64,000 nucleotides of DNA from Kordiimonadales bacterium IMCC3096 (GTDB lineage Bacteria > Pseudomonadota > Alphaproteobacteria > Minwuiales > Minwuiaceae): assembly GCA_016865035.1 (NCBI GenBank), contig CP018227.1, positions 62,001 to 126,000 on the forward strand. The letters run 5' to 3'. Below, in pieces: positions 1-8,626 of this stretch. Numbering within the stretch: position 1 is the first letter of the stretch; every line of letters starts with the position of its first letter. Both the position numbers and the translations under genes were made by a program. The notes beneath the pieces are model-generated. The model had not been told where the DNA came from, did not search any database, and saw only the letters and a program-made list of their open reading frames with translations.

Positions 1-675
1 CGGGTTGGCCAGCAGGGCCTCCCCCGTGTCCGTGAAGCGGTTCTCGCCCGTGACCAGCACGAACCCCCGGTCGGCGATGTTCAGTGCCTGACGCGCGTTC
101 TGTTCCACCATCAGGATGGCGATGCCGGTATTGCGGATCTCCAGAATGCGGTCGAACAGCTCATCCATGACGATCGGCGAAACACCGGCGGTCGGTTCGT
201 CCAGCATAAGCACGCTGGGCTGGGTCATCAGCGCCCGCCCGACCGCGACCTGCTGGCGCTGGCCGCCGGAAAGCTCGCCTGCCGCCTGCGCCCGCTTCTC
301 GGCCAGGATTGGGAACAGTTCAAACACCTGCTCCATCGTCACGCTGATGTCGTCGCGGCGCAGGAACGCTCCCATCTCCAGGTTTTCCTGCACGCTCATG
401 CCGGCGAAGACATTGCTGGTCTGGGGAACGAAGGCCATGCCCTGCTTCACGCGATCCTGTGGCGACAGGCCCGTGATGTCCGTGTCGCCCAGCCGGACCT
501 GACCTTCGCGCAGGTTCAGCATGCCGAACACGGCCTTCATGGCGGTCGACTTGCCTGCCCCATTGGGACCGACGATCACCGCGATCTCGCCCCTGTCGAC
601 CTCGATCGTGCAGCCACGCAGGATGTCCGCGCCGCCATAGCCCCCCGTCATTGCCTCGCCAATCAGGAAGCTCAT
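1..675 (-). CDS. livF: Branched-chain amino-acid ABC transporter ATP-binding protein LivF (3' end outside window)
   Basis: One of the two cytoplasmic ATPases that drive a LivFGHM-type importer for branched-chain amino acids or related small substrates. Reading the minus strand from the ATG at 675 gives MSFLIGEAMTGG, a Walker A GPNGAGKST near residue 40, the signature LSGGQRQ and a Walker B ending LMLDEPTAG, all typical of LivF. The start overlaps the livG stop in an ATGA, so the two are translationally coupled. The reading frame runs off the left edge after about 225 residues, close to the family's usual 230-240, so little is missing. The permeases livH and livM are not in the window. Substrate is inferred from family only. 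Confidence 0.9.
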   Translation of the reverse strand, partial: MSFLIGEAMTGGYGGADILRGCTIEVDRGEIAVIVGPNGAGKSTAMKAVFGMLNLREGQVRLGDTDITGLSPQDRVKQGMAFVPQTSNVFAGMSVQENLEMGAFLRRDDISVTMEQVFELFPILAEKRAQAAGELSGGQRQQVAVGRALMTQPSVLMLDEPTAGVSPIVMDELFDRILEIRNTGIAILMVEQNARQALNIADRGFVLVTGENRFTDTGEALLANP

Positions 676-1496
676 GCGTCCGTGGCCTCCCCGGTCGCGG
701 AGTCGGCCTGCCTGACCGGCTTGTTCTTCAGTCCCGTGCCCAGATAGGCCTCGATGACCTGCTCGTTCGACTTGACCTCTTCCGCCGTGCCTTCAGTCAG
801 CACCGTCCCCTCCGCCATCACGATCACCGGATTGCAGAGTCGGGAGATGAAGTCCATGTCGTGCTCGATCATGCAGAATGTGTAGCCGCGTTCCTGGTTC
901 AGGCGCAGGATCGCATCGCCGATGGTGTTGAGCAGGGTCCGGTTCACCCCTGCCCCGACCTCGTCCAGAAACACGATGCGGGCATCGACCATCATCGTCC
1001 GGCCAAGCTCCAGCAGCTTCTTCTGACCGCCCGACAGGTTGCCCGCAAGTTCCGTCGCCACGTGCCCCATGTTAAGGAAGTCGATCACGTCCTCCGCCTT
1101 CTCGCGGACACGCTTCTCCTCCTCCCGGATCTGCCGTCCGCGGAACCAGGCACCGATCAGGTTCTCCCCCGTCTGGCCGCCCGGCACCATCATCAGGTTC
1201 TCCAGCACCGTCAGGGTCGAGAACTCGTGGGCGATCTGGAACGTGCGCAGCACGCCCTTGGCAAACAGCTCATGCGGCTTCAGACCGGTGATGTCCTCAT
1301 CCGCCAGCCAGACACGACCGGATGTCGGGGGAAATGCACCGGCTATGACATTGAAGAGGGTGGTCTTGCCTGCCCCGTTGGGACCGATCAGGCCGGTGAT
1401 CGAGCCTTCGGCGATCTCCAGCGTGGCACCATTGACGGCGTGAACGCCGCCGAAATGCTTGTGTACATCCTCGACGCGGATCATGCGCGCCACCAA
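672..1496 (-). CDS. livG: Branched-chain amino-acid ABC transporter ATP-binding protein LivG
   Basis: The second ATPase of the LivFG pair, 274 residues, slightly longer than the usual 250-260. Visible features are Walker A GPNGAGKTT near residue 40, the signature LSGGQKK and a Walker B that reads IVFLDEVGAG. Most ABC ATPases have Pro after the catalytic DE; here it is Val, which should not block hydrolysis. The C-terminal stretch with EVIEAYLGTG is typical of the LivG family. The gene follows the binding-protein gene after a 96-base gap holding a GC-rich hairpin, and its stop overlaps the livF start. A start at the second Met, 12 bases in, is possible. Confidence 0.9.
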   Translation of the reverse strand: MVARMIRVEDVHKHFGGVHAVNGATLEIAEGSITGLIGPNGAGKTTLFNVIAGAFPPTSGRVWLADEDITGLKPHELFAKGVLRTFQIAHEFSTLTVLENLMMVPGGQTGENLIGAWFRGRQIREEEKRVREKAEDVIDFLNMGHVATELAGNLSGGQKKLLELGRTMMVDARIVFLDEVGAGVNRTLLNTIGDAILRLNQERGYTFCMIEHDMDFISRLCNPVIVMAEGTVLTEGTAEEVKSNEQVIEAYLGTGLKNKPVRQADSATGEATDA

Positions 1497-1542
1497 CCAT
1501 GCGGAATATTGAAAAACAAATGAGTATGCCCGCTCGTGAATG

Positions 1543-1572
1543 GGGAGGCCGCACGGAGCCGCGCGACCTCCC
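1543..1572 (-). terminator. GC-rich hairpin between binding-protein gene and livG
   Basis: GGGAGG (1543-1548) pairs with CCTCCC (1567-1572), with extra GC pairing inside and no T-run after it. It sits in the only sizeable gap of this minus-strand operon. Hairpins at this place in ABC operons often stabilise the upstream binding-protein message and reduce read-through to the ATPase genes. That role is an inference. Confidence 0.4.
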
Positions 1573-1592
1573 GCATCACGAATGGCCCAGGA

Positions 1593-2780
1593 TCAGCGGA
1601 TCGACTTGGTTTCGAACTTGCCGCCCTCGACTTCGAGCTCCTTGTAGGAACCGGAAGCCTCGCCAACGTCGGTCAGCTCGACATTGCTGGCGCCGACGTA
1701 GTCGACCTCGCCACCGCTGGCGAGAATCTTCAGCGCCTTGCCCAGCTCACCGGGATAGATGCGCTCACCCGGTGCGTTCGCGACATCCATCAGCTTGGCC
1801 TGGATGGCGGCACGATCCGGCGTACCGGCGGCCTGGATCGCCAGCATGATCAGCGCGGCGGCGTCATAGGACTCACCCCGGAACGGGCCGTCACCATCGT
1901 TGCCCGCGGCAGCGGAGACTTCCAGGAACTTCGCGGCACCCGGAGAGTCGCTGCCCGGCAGCGTCGCGACGGAACCGTTCAGGCCACTGCCGATGGCGTC
2001 GATCAGTGACTGGCCGACCATGCCGTCCGCCATGAAGAACATGTCATAGGCACCGGTATCGAGAGAGGTCTGGATGATGCCCTTGCCGCCCTGATCGACA
2101 TAACCGAAGACCACCAGTGCGTCGGCACCTGCCGCGGCCAGCGCCGCGACTTCAGCCGAGTAGTCCGCCTTGCCATCTTCGTGCGCGGCAGTGATCTCGA
2201 CCTTGCCACCCATGCCGGTGAAGGAGCTGCCGAAGGCGTCGGCCAGGCCCTTGCCGTAGTCATTGTTGGTGTAGGAAATCGCGACGCTCTTCACGCCCCG
2301 CTCCTTCACGATGGTGGCGAGTACCTGACCCTGACGGGCATCCGACGGGGCAACCCGGAAGAAATAGCCATTGTCGTCGATCGTGGTCAGCGCCGGAGAC
2401 GTCGCGGACGGCGACACCATCACCACCCCGTTGGGGACGGCAACATTGTTGGCAATCGCCGTCGTCACGCCGGAACAGTCGGCGCCGACGATGGCCGCCA
2501 CACCGTCGGACGTGATCAGACGCTCGGCCGCCGCGGTCGCGGCAGCCGCATCCACACATGTGGAGTCACCACGAACCGGCGTGACGGTTTCGCCATCCAG
2601 CAGCAGGCCGGAATCGGTTACTTCCTTCATGGCCTGTTCGGCACCCGCCGCCATCCCCGGCGTAAGGCTTTCAATCGGTCCGGTGAACCCCATGATAACG
2701 CCGAGCTTGATCTCGGCGGAGGCGGTGGTTGCCGCCAGAGCCATCGCCATAGCGGCGGAGGCCATCATGATCTTGCGCAT
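1593..2780 (-). CDS. ABC transporter substrate-binding protein, branched-chain amino-acid type
   Basis: Periplasmic binding protein that captures the substrate for the LivFG-driven importer. From the ATG at 2780 it has 395 residues. It opens with a signal peptide (MRKIMM, a hydrophobic Ala/Met core, then TASA before EIKLG, cleavage near residue 22). The mature part carries the periplasmic-binding fold type I: GVIMGFTGP near the start, VAAIVGADCSG and the NNDYGKGLADAF segment in the middle. An upstream in-frame ATG exists, but GGGAG lies about 8 bases before 2780 and the signal peptide begins there. The protein has several Cys residues (STCVD, ADCSG) that could form a disulphide. Substrate unknown. 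Confidence 0.88.
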   Translation of the reverse strand: MRKIMMASAAMAMALAATTASAEIKLGVIMGFTGPIESLTPGMAAGAEQAMKEVTDSGLLLDGETVTPVRGDSTCVDAAAATAAAERLITSDGVAAIVGADCSGVTTAIANNVAVPNGVVMVSPSATSPALTTIDDNGYFFRVAPSDARQGQVLATIVKERGVKSVAISYTNNDYGKGLADAFGSSFTGMGGKVEITAAHEDGKADYSAEVAALAAAGADALVVFGYVDQGGKGIIQTSLDTGAYDMFFMADGMVGQSLIDAIGSGLNGSVATLPGSDSPGAAKFLEVSAAAGNDGDGPFRGESYDAAALIMLAIQAAGTPDRAAIQAKLMDVANAPGERIYPGELGKALKILASGGEVDYVGASNVELTDVGEASGSYKELEVEGGKFETKSIR

Positions 2781-2885
2781 TTCATGCTCCCTGATTCCTG
2801 TTGCGTGCATGCGCCTGCGCGCACGTCACTGCTCAGGGACAGAGCTTCAACTTCACGTGGCCGGGGTCAAGCGAAAACCGGATCG

Positions 2886-3401
2886 TCAATCCTCCTCGGC
2901 AAGGCTGATCGCGCTCGAATAGTGGACACGTTTCATGATCAGATCGATCTCGCGTCCGGTACTGGAGAATGGCAGGTCCAGGCTCTCGAAGCGGATATGT
3001 CCCTTGTGCGCATGTACCATCTCGCCGAACGCCCGGATCGGTTTCCGGTGTTCCAGGTTCCAGCGATAGGAGCCGATTGCGGTATCGTAGAACTCGGGGC
3101 CATAGACGTCGTCCAGATACATTCCGCTGGAGTCCCGGGAGAGGCCGGTCGCAATGTCCGCACCAACCAGCTTGAACCGAAACCTCTCCGGTTCGTGTTC
3201 CACATCGATCAGCGCGATCCAGCCCAGGTGACCCTTCAGATCCCACGGCTCGAAATCCTTGCGCGCCGGCATCTCACGGTCGCCGCGCCAGCCATGCCAT
3301 CGTGCCAGCAGATCCCTCAGCGCCTCGAACTCGAAATTCAAGTCCGGATCAAGTGTCCGGTAGGATGCATAGCCCTGCGCATAGGATGTTTGTCGGGACA
3401 T
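2886..3401 (-). CDS. PAS-fold domain protein (PAS_5-like family)
   Basis: A 171-residue soluble protein. The pattern of an N-terminal helical part (LRDLLARWHGW) followed by GWIALIDVE, RFRFKLVGADI and SRDSSGMYLDDV matches the small single-domain PAS proteins (PAS_5-like) that are common in Rhodospirillales. I see no output domain, no membrane segment and no signal peptide, so it probably senses a small ligand or binds a partner. It lies alone on the minus strand, 105 bases upstream of the binding-protein gene. The role is not known. Family assignment is from sequence pattern only. Confidence 0.6.
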   Translation of the reverse strand: MSRQTSYAQGYASYRTLDPDLNFEFEALRDLLARWHGWRGDREMPARKDFEPWDLKGHLGWIALIDVEHEPERFRFKLVGADIATGLSRDSSGMYLDDVYGPEFYDTAIGSYRWNLEHRKPIRAFGEMVHAHKGHIRFESLDLPFSSTGREIDLIMKRVHYSSAISLAEED

Positions 3402-3462
3402 GGGATGACGGTAATCCTGTCACACCCCGACGTCAAAGAAGATACGCGCAGGCAGCAGTCCG

Positions 3463-4068
3463 TCAGACCGCCTCCATTGTGACGTAGCGGGGCAATGCCG
3501 CGATCCTGTCCAGCCAGCCACGGATCGCGGGATAGTCGGAGAGGTCGAAGCCCCCCTGGTACGCGACATGGGTATAGGCATAGAGGGACAGGTCGGCGAT
3601 GGTCGGTTGTCCGGCAACCATGAAGGACCGCTGATCCAGATGCGCCTCCATGACGCCGAGCGCGCGGTAACCCTCCTTCTCGCGGGCGGGAATCTGCCGA
3701 CGCTGTTCCTCGCTGATCGGACCATGCCGGGCCCAGGCACGCAGGACGGCCACATAGGGTTCATGGCTGTACTGTTCGAAGAACATCCACTGCAGCACCT
3801 CCGCCGTGTCACGTCGGCCTTCGGGCAGGAAGGCGCTGTCTGCCGCCAGATACCAGAGCAGCGCGTTGGATTCCCAGAGATAGCTGCCGTCCTCCAGTTC
3901 CAGCGCCGGGACCTTGCCGTTGGGGTTGCGGTGCAGGAACCCGGGGGTGCGGGTCTCGCCATGCACCGAGTCGATCTCAATACGCCTGTAGGGGATGTCG
4001 AGCAGGGCAAGCAGCAGCCTGACCTTGTAGGCATTGCCCGAGTCAGCATTGTCGAACAGGGTCAGCAT
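3463..4068 (-). CDS. Glutathione S-transferase family protein
   Basis: A 201-residue cytosolic protein with the two GST domains. The N-terminal thioredoxin-like domain starts MLTLFDNADSGNAYKVRLLL, with Ser10 in the usual catalytic-Ser position, followed by NPNGKVPALE and the glutathione-binding WESNALLWYL. The all-helical C-terminal domain contains the QPTIADLSLYAY N-capping box. It probably conjugates or reduces small electrophiles with glutathione; no specific substrate can be told. Upstream lies a small hairpin (GGAAGC 4086-4091 with GCTTCC 4097-4102). It is divergent from the flagellar cluster across a 279-base gap. Confidence 0.85.
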   Translation of the reverse strand: MLTLFDNADSGNAYKVRLLLALLDIPYRRIEIDSVHGETRTPGFLHRNPNGKVPALELEDGSYLWESNALLWYLAADSAFLPEGRRDTAEVLQWMFFEQYSHEPYVAVLRAWARHGPISEEQRRQIPAREKEGYRALGVMEAHLDQRSFMVAGQPTIADLSLYAYTHVAYQGGFDLSDYPAIRGWLDRIAALPRYVTMEAV

Positions 4069-4294
4069 CTCTCACCTCATGATGTGGAAGCGGCATGCTT
4101 CCCGGAGCCAGTTTTCGACGCCGCTCCCCAGCCCGCAAACGAGAAGTTCTGGGGCGTGCAGAAGAATTTCTTAACCACGAACCTGACGCAAATGACCCGG
4201 CAGATTGTGCCGATGAGGCGGCCCGGGGTTCCCTCCGCCACCGACAGGATCCAGTAATTATCTGATTTATCAGTAATATTTTTCTCGGCCAACA

Positions 4295-4310
4295 TGGCAC
4301 CGGCCTTGCG
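4295..4310 (+). promoter_or_regulatory. Sigma-54 promoter for fliK operon
   Basis: TGGCAC (4295-4300), five bases, then TTGCG (4306-4310) fits the -24/-12 consensus TGGCAC-N5-TTGC exactly in its ten core bases. Transcription would begin near 4321 and the fliK ATG with its ribosome site is at 4348. The ATG at 4294 lies inside the promoter, so it cannot be the real start. FlbD, a sigma-54 activator, is encoded at 13171. An AT-rich stretch lies just upstream (about 4247-4284) and includes CTGAT-TT-ATCAG (4262-4273). Confidence 0.75.
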
Positions 4311-4347
4311 AAGTCTGGCCCGAACCAAAGTCAGGATCGGGAACAAT

Positions 4348-5823
4348 ATGCAGCCGAATGTATTCTCCTCCGCCCCCAGCAGCAGCCCGGCGGTCGCGCT
4401 GAAGGCCAGCCAGCAGATGGGGGCCGCGAATGACGACAGCCGTCGTGCGAACGGCACCGATAAGCCATCGAAGTCCGAGTTCGCAAAGATGGTCAGCACC
4501 AAAGACAAGCCCGCAGAGACCAATGCACCCGAGAAGACCGCCAGCCCCCAGGCGACGAAGCCGGAAAAGGTGAATGCGGAAGCGAAGGCCGGGACCGAAG
4601 AGGAAGGTGCAAGGGCCACCGGGTCTGCCGGTACCGGATCCGCGACAGGTGCCGCTGAAGCGGAAGCCGCTGCGGACTCCGAGACCACCAGCAATGCCGA
4701 GGCCACCGTGGCCGAGGGCGCGGTTGTCGCCGACCAGGTCGAGACCGTTGTCGTCAGCGGAACCCCCGTCGCGACGGTCGCTGCATCCGAGAAGTCAGCG
4801 TCCGCTGGCACGAATGTGACCGAAGAGGCCGCGGTGACATCCGACGAAGTGCTGAAGCCGACCGGGAACACCGGGGGTGAGAAGTCCGCTGCGGCTGCTG
4901 CGGCCGATGTGACCGGTCAGCAGACCGCATCAGGGGCGGAAGCCGGCCCGACCACCGCGACACCAGGCGCTGAAGCCTCCCGGACGGGCGCCGCCACCGG
5001 AACCGCCACGGATGCGGCAGCCGCGCCTGCCCCATTGAAGGACCCTGCACAGGAAGCGCTGGCAGCGGCAAGGGCCGGATCCGGTGAAGCCGGCGCCGTG
5101 AAGGCTGGCGAGGCTGACGAAGCTGGCACCGGCGCCCGCGCCGTGGACCGGCCCGCAGCCTCCGGTGTTGCCACGGAAGATGCAGCGCGGATCAGCGCGG
5201 TCGAGGGTGCGGGGCGCGAAGGCGCAGCGGCGGATCCGGCGCGTGCCAACGCAACGGCCACCGCGACCGCCGCACTTGCGACGGCATCTCAGGGCGCCGG
5301 TGAACAGGTGCCCCAGACCAATGTCGCCGCCGTCAATGGACCGCAGGCGGTCCAGAGTACCGCTGCCGTGCAGCAGCTCGCCACGGCGGTGCCGCAGGCC
5401 CAGGTGCCTGACGCCGCGGTGCAGCAGCTCGCCGTTCATGTCACGCGTGCAGCCAAGGAAGGTGCCGATCGGATCGAGATCCAGCTCAAGCCCGCCGAAC
5501 TGGGCCGGGTGGATGTGAAGCTGGAGGTCGGACACGACGGCCGCGTCCAGGCGGTCGTGAGCGCGGAGCGGGCTGACACACTCGACCTGCTGCGCCGCGA
5601 CGTGCAGCAACTGGAACGCGCCCTCACCCACGCCGGGTTCAATACCGACAAGGACAGCTTCAGCTTTGCTGAACGCGGCGGCGAAGGGGGCCGGGGGACC
5701 GGTGGTCGCGGCGACGGTCAGGGCGACAGCGAACACGCCGCCAGTGATCAGCCCGCAGAATCCGCAAATGACAGTCGCAGACGCATGGCCATTGACCGGC
5801 CGGGCGTCGATGTGAAGGTCTGA
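4348..5823 (+). CDS. fliK: Flagellar hook-length control protein FliK
   Basis: FliK is exported through the flagellar type III apparatus, measures hook length and switches the export gate to filament proteins. The 491-residue product has about 350 residues of low-complexity Ala/Thr/Glu/Gly-rich sequence, as expected for the flexible ruler part. The conserved C-terminal switch domain follows, with IEIQLKPAELGRVDVKLEV and ADTLDLLRRDVQQLERAL. The start at 4348 is chosen because GGATCGGGAACA precedes it and the sigma-54 promoter lies at 4295-4310. It heads an operon with flgD (11-base gap) and flgE. Regulation by FlbD and sigma-54 is inferred. Confidence 0.88.
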   Translation: MQPNVFSSAPSSSPAVALKASQQMGAANDDSRRANGTDKPSKSEFAKMVSTKDKPAETNAPEKTASPQATKPEKVNAEAKAGTEEEGARATGSAGTGSATGAAEAEAAADSETTSNAEATVAEGAVVADQVETVVVSGTPVATVAASEKSASAGTNVTEEAAVTSDEVLKPTGNTGGEKSAAAAAADVTGQQTASGAEAGPTTATPGAEASRTGAATGTATDAAAAPAPLKDPAQEALAAARAGSGEAGAVKAGEADEAGTGARAVDRPAASGVATEDAARISAVEGAGREGAAADPARANATATATAALATASQGAGEQVPQTNVAAVNGPQAVQSTAAVQQLATAVPQAQVPDAAVQQLAVHVTRAAKEGADRIEIQLKPAELGRVDVKLEVGHDGRVQAVVSAERADTLDLLRRDVQQLERALTHAGFNTDKDSFSFAERGGEGGRGTGGRGDGQGDSEHAASDQPAESANDSRRRMAIDRPGVDVKV

Positions 5824-5834
5824 GGAGGAGAACG

Positions 5835-6512
5835 ATGGATCTGTCCGCCCTTGGGCTTTCAACCCTGCCTCAGGCTTCCGGCGCCGACTTCGCCGGGGCC
5901 AAGCTGGCAGATGATTTCGACACCTTTCTGACGCTGCTGACCGCCCAGTTGCAGAATCAGGATCCGCTGGAACCGATGAAGTCGGAGCAGTTCACCGAAC
6001 AGCTCGTCCAGTTCTCCAGTGTCGAGCAGCAGATCGCCACGAACGACAACCTGGAAACCCTGACATCGCTCGGCCTGGCCGGGCAGCAGGGTGCGCTGGT
6101 CAGCTTCATCGGCAAGAACATCGAAGGTGTCGGCAATCAGGCGACACTGTCCGACGGTCTGGCGAGCTGGAAGTTCGATCTGGAGGATGATGCCGACACC
6201 GTCTCGATCCTGATCACCAACTCGACCGGCAAGGCGGTCTTCAGCACCAAGCTGAATGACCTCGAAGCGGGCGCGAACAGCTTCAACTGGGACGGACGCG
6301 ACAATGCGGACAACGAACTGCCCGACGGTGACTACCGCATCTCCATCGGTGCCACGGACGAGGATGGCACTTCCGTCGCCTCCACCGTTCGCTCCAGCGG
6401 CCTGGTGGAGGGGGTCGAGATCGTCAACGGCGTTGCCCAGCTGCGCGTCGGCGGCAACATCGTCCCCGTGAACCAGGTGACTTCCGTCTCTTCGGTGCCG
6501 GCCCCCTCCTGA
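5835..6512 (+). CDS. flgD: Flagellar hook capping protein FlgD
   Basis: FlgD forms the temporary cap that guides polymerisation of FlgE into the hook. The 225-residue product has the conserved N-terminal segment DTFLTLLTAQLQNQDPLEPM and EQFTEQLVQFSSVEQQ, the hallmark of the family. The FLgD Ig-like/tudor part follows, with GANSFNWDGRDNADNELPDG. The ribosome site GAGGAGGAG is strong and lies just before the ATG. It is placed between fliK and flgE, the usual order in alphaproteobacteria. Confidence 0.95.
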   Translation: MDLSALGLSTLPQASGADFAGAKLADDFDTFLTLLTAQLQNQDPLEPMKSEQFTEQLVQFSSVEQQIATNDNLETLTSLGLAGQQGALVSFIGKNIEGVGNQATLSDGLASWKFDLEDDADTVSILITNSTGKAVFSTKLNDLEAGANSFNWDGRDNADNELPDGDYRISIGATDEDGTSVASTVRSSGLVEGVEIVNGVAQLRVGGNIVPVNQVTSVSSVPAPS

Positions 6513-6606
6513 CACCGCAACCGAACATGCCGAACCGCCAGAACGCCGGTCGGCCTGAATCTCAGGGCAAAAGGCCTCCCCTACTCTCTCCCTGGAGAAT
6601 TGAAAC

Positions 6607-7941
6607 ATGAGTATCATTGGTGCACTGCAGTCCGGCGTCTCAGGTCTGAACGCCCAGAGCCAGTCGATGAGCGTCATCGCCAACAACATCTCGAACGTCA
6701 GCACCGTCGGCTACAAGGCCAGCCGCACGGCCTTCTCCACCCTGGTCACCCAGACCGTTGCCGCAACGGGTTTCTCGACCGGTGGTGTGCGGGCGGAATC
6801 CCTGCAGCTCAACGACGTTCAGGGCCTGTTGCAGCAGACGTCCTCCGCCACCGACATTGCGATCAGCGGCGATGGATTCTTCGTCGTGAACAATGAAGCC
6901 GAACCCGGCGTCGCCACCGGCCAGTTCATGTTCACCCGCGCCGGACAGTTCGTGCCGAACGAGGAGGGTGACCTGTCCAATACCGCAGGCCTGTTCCTGC
7001 AGGGCTGGCCTATTGACGAAAGCGGCGACATTCCGAGCAATCGTACCGACCTGACTGTTCTGGAAACCGTCAATGTCCGCGGTCTGACCGGTTCAGCCGA
7101 GGCCACGTCGGAAATCAACCTGCGCGCCAACCTGCAGGCAACGCAGACCGTCAACGCGAATGTCGGTGCCTATGTCGCCGGTGACATGGCCGCCGGGACA
7201 TTCGAGCCCGATTTCCAGACCAGCGTGCAGATGTTTGACAGCCAGGGCGGCGTGCGCAACATGACCTTCAGCTATCTGAAGTCATCGACCCCGAACGAGT
7301 GGTTTACCGAAGTCCACGTCGAGCCTGTCGCGGACGTGGACATCGCGACCCATCCGAACGGTCTGGTCGCGTCCGGCACCACCGCCTTCAACAGTGACGG
7401 CACGATGGACATCGCCAACTCCACTGCCGCGCTCACCAGCCCGACCGTGACCTGGAACAGCAACCTCGGTATCGACGACTCGGTGCTGACCGTGAACTAC
7501 GGCAGCGATGGTCAGGCGGATGGTCTCAGCCAGTTCAACGGCACCTCCCGAATCATCTCCTCCGATGTCGATGGTGCTGTCTTCGGCGGCCTTGCCGGAG
7601 TCCAGATCGGTGACGACGGTATCGTCACCGCCCTGTTCGACAACGGCACGCGGGAGGATATCTTCAAGCTTCCCATCGCGACCTTCCCCAACGCCAACGG
7701 GCTTGAGGCCAAGACCGGCAACGCCTTCCTGGCCACCAATGACTCCGGCGACTTCAGCCTCAACGAGGCCGGAACCGGCAGCGCCGGCGTGGTCGCGGCC
7801 TCCGCCGTGGAAGGCTCAACCGTCGATCTGACGCGCGAATTCACCCTGATGATCGAAACCCAGCGGTCGTTCTCGGCCAACGGGCGCATCATCACCACAG
7901 CGGACGAGATGCTGAACGAGTTGGTCAACCTGAAGCGGTAA
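6607..7941 (+). CDS. flgE: Flagellar hook protein FlgE
   Basis: Structural subunit of the flagellar hook, 444 residues. The N-terminal rod/hook signature is clear (SGLNAQSQSMSVIANNISN and VGYKASRTAFSTLV), as is the C-terminal partner (EFTLMIETQRSFSANGRII and TADEMLNELVNLKR). These two ends form the coiled coil of the inner D0 domain. FLRFGE-type middle domains lie between. CTGGAG precedes the ATG by about 9 bases. A strong hairpin directly follows the stop, ending the fliK-flgD-flgE unit. Confidence 0.95.
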   Translation: MSIIGALQSGVSGLNAQSQSMSVIANNISNVSTVGYKASRTAFSTLVTQTVAATGFSTGGVRAESLQLNDVQGLLQQTSSATDIAISGDGFFVVNNEAEPGVATGQFMFTRAGQFVPNEEGDLSNTAGLFLQGWPIDESGDIPSNRTDLTVLETVNVRGLTGSAEATSEINLRANLQATQTVNANVGAYVAGDMAAGTFEPDFQTSVQMFDSQGGVRNMTFSYLKSSTPNEWFTEVHVEPVADVDIATHPNGLVASGTTAFNSDGTMDIANSTAALTSPTVTWNSNLGIDDSVLTVNYGSDGQADGLSQFNGTSRIISSDVDGAVFGGLAGVQIGDDGIVTALFDNGTREDIFKLPIATFPNANGLEAKTGNAFLATNDSGDFSLNEAGTGSAGVVAASAVEGSTVDLTREFTLMIETQRSFSANGRIITTADEMLNELVNLKR

Positions 7942-7947
7942 GTAGTT

Positions 7948-7978
7948 GAAATCGGGCGGTCATTGGCCGCCCGATTTC
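7948..7978 (+). terminator. Strong hairpin after flgE
   Basis: A perfect 12-base-pair stem: GAAATCGGGCGG (7948-7959) pairs with CCGCCCGATTTC (7967-7978) around a 7-base loop. It begins six bases after the flgE stop. There is no long T-run, but stem strength and place make it the likely end of the hook operon transcript, insulating sciP. Confidence 0.75.
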
Positions 7979-7993
7979 CGTTAACCAAATGAT

Positions 7994-8008
7994 TTAGAAG
8001 AAAATTAA
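7994..8008. promoter_or_regulatory. CtrA-like box upstream of sciP
   Basis: TTAG-AAGAAAA-TTAA matches the CtrA consensus TTAA-N7-TTAA with one mismatch. It lies in AT-rich sequence about 57 bases before the sciP ATG. In Caulobacter sciP itself is activated by CtrA, so a box here would fit a feedback loop. Confidence 0.5.
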
Positions 8009-8064
8009 AAGCCACTCCGTATCTTCGGAATCGTTCGCAAACGCCTACTCACATGGATGGACCG

Positions 8065-8352
8065 ATGTCAGATCGATACGAAACAAGACCCAGCGTGATC
8101 GGCCCCGACGGCCGGCCGCTGACGCTGGACGACTTGCCACCGCCCTCGACCACCCGCTGGGTGGCGCGGCGCAAGGCAGAAGTCGTGATTGCCGTTCGTG
8201 GTGGTCTGCTGACGCTGGAAGACGCCTGTCGCCGCTACACCCTGTCCGTGGAAGAATTCCTTTCGTGGCAGCGCGCGGTGGAACGGCACGGAATGGCTGG
8301 TCTTCGCGCAACCCGGCTGCAGGATTACCGCCCCATAACGGTGAACACCTGA
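8065..8352 (+). CDS. sciP: CtrA inhibitor SciP (DUF1153)
   Basis: SciP is a small helix-turn-helix protein that binds CtrA and DNA and blocks CtrA-driven transcription early in the Caulobacter cell cycle. The 95-residue product has the family's conserved blocks: VIGPDGRPLTLDDLPPP, RWVARRKAEVVIAVRGGLL and SVEEFLSWQRAVERHGMAGL. The start at 8065 is preferred over the in-frame ATG at 8053 because GGATGG lies just before it. It sits alone between the hook operon and the fliF operon; a flagellar neighbourhood is also seen in Caulobacter. A CtrA-like box lies upstream. Confidence 0.93.
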   Translation: MSDRYETRPSVIGPDGRPLTLDDLPPPSTTRWVARRKAEVVIAVRGGLLTLEDACRRYTLSVEEFLSWQRAVERHGMAGLRATRLQDYRPITVNT

Positions 8353-8484
8353 AGGAAACACGACAAGTCACACCAGGATACATGACCGACTGAAGACAGG
8401 TCCCAGGCGCGCAGAAGGCCGCCCCCTTCCGGATACAGACAGCCTTCGCCAGATTTCGTTGATCCCTTTCTTCCAGCTCCCTCG

Positions 8485-8501
8485 CCCGGTGACCAACCGG
8501 G
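8485..8501 (+). terminator. Possible terminator after sciP
   Basis: CCCGGT (8485-8490) pairs with ACCGGG (8496-8501) around a 5-base loop and is followed by six A and three T. It lies 133 bases after the sciP stop in the 274-base gap before fliF. The lack of a clean T-run makes this uncertain. The rest of 8353-8538 shows no gene. Confidence 0.3.
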
Positions 8502-8538
8502 AAAAAATTTCCCCCTACCCGGCAATTACTGCCCAGCG

Positions 8539-8553
8539 TTAACCCTGCCTTTA
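8539..8553. promoter_or_regulatory. CtrA-like box upstream of fliF
   Basis: TTAA-CCCTGCC-TTTA matches TTAA-N7-TTAA with one mismatch and lies about 75 bases before the fliF GTG. Early (class II) flagellar operons such as fliF are direct CtrA targets in Caulobacter, so position and sequence agree. Confidence 0.5.
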
Positions 8554-8626
8554 CGACCTTGGCACTACCGTCAGCCTGTCAGCGAAGACCCTCGCTGTGC
8601 CCAGACGCTGTCCACGGAGTGCCAAC

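Noticed and set aside
651-1523. A 290-codon plus-strand frame opposite livG
   Set aside because: It is a shadow of livG, which has all ABC ATPase motifs; the plus frame gives no recognisable protein.
4294-4347. An earlier ATG for fliK at 4294
   Set aside because: It lies within the sigma-54 promoter, ahead of the expected transcription start near 4321, and has no ribosome site.
8559-8574. TGGCAC before fliF as a sigma-54 site
   Set aside because: The -12 part reads TCAGC without the needed GC at the right spacing; a CtrA-like box is the better candidate for this operon.
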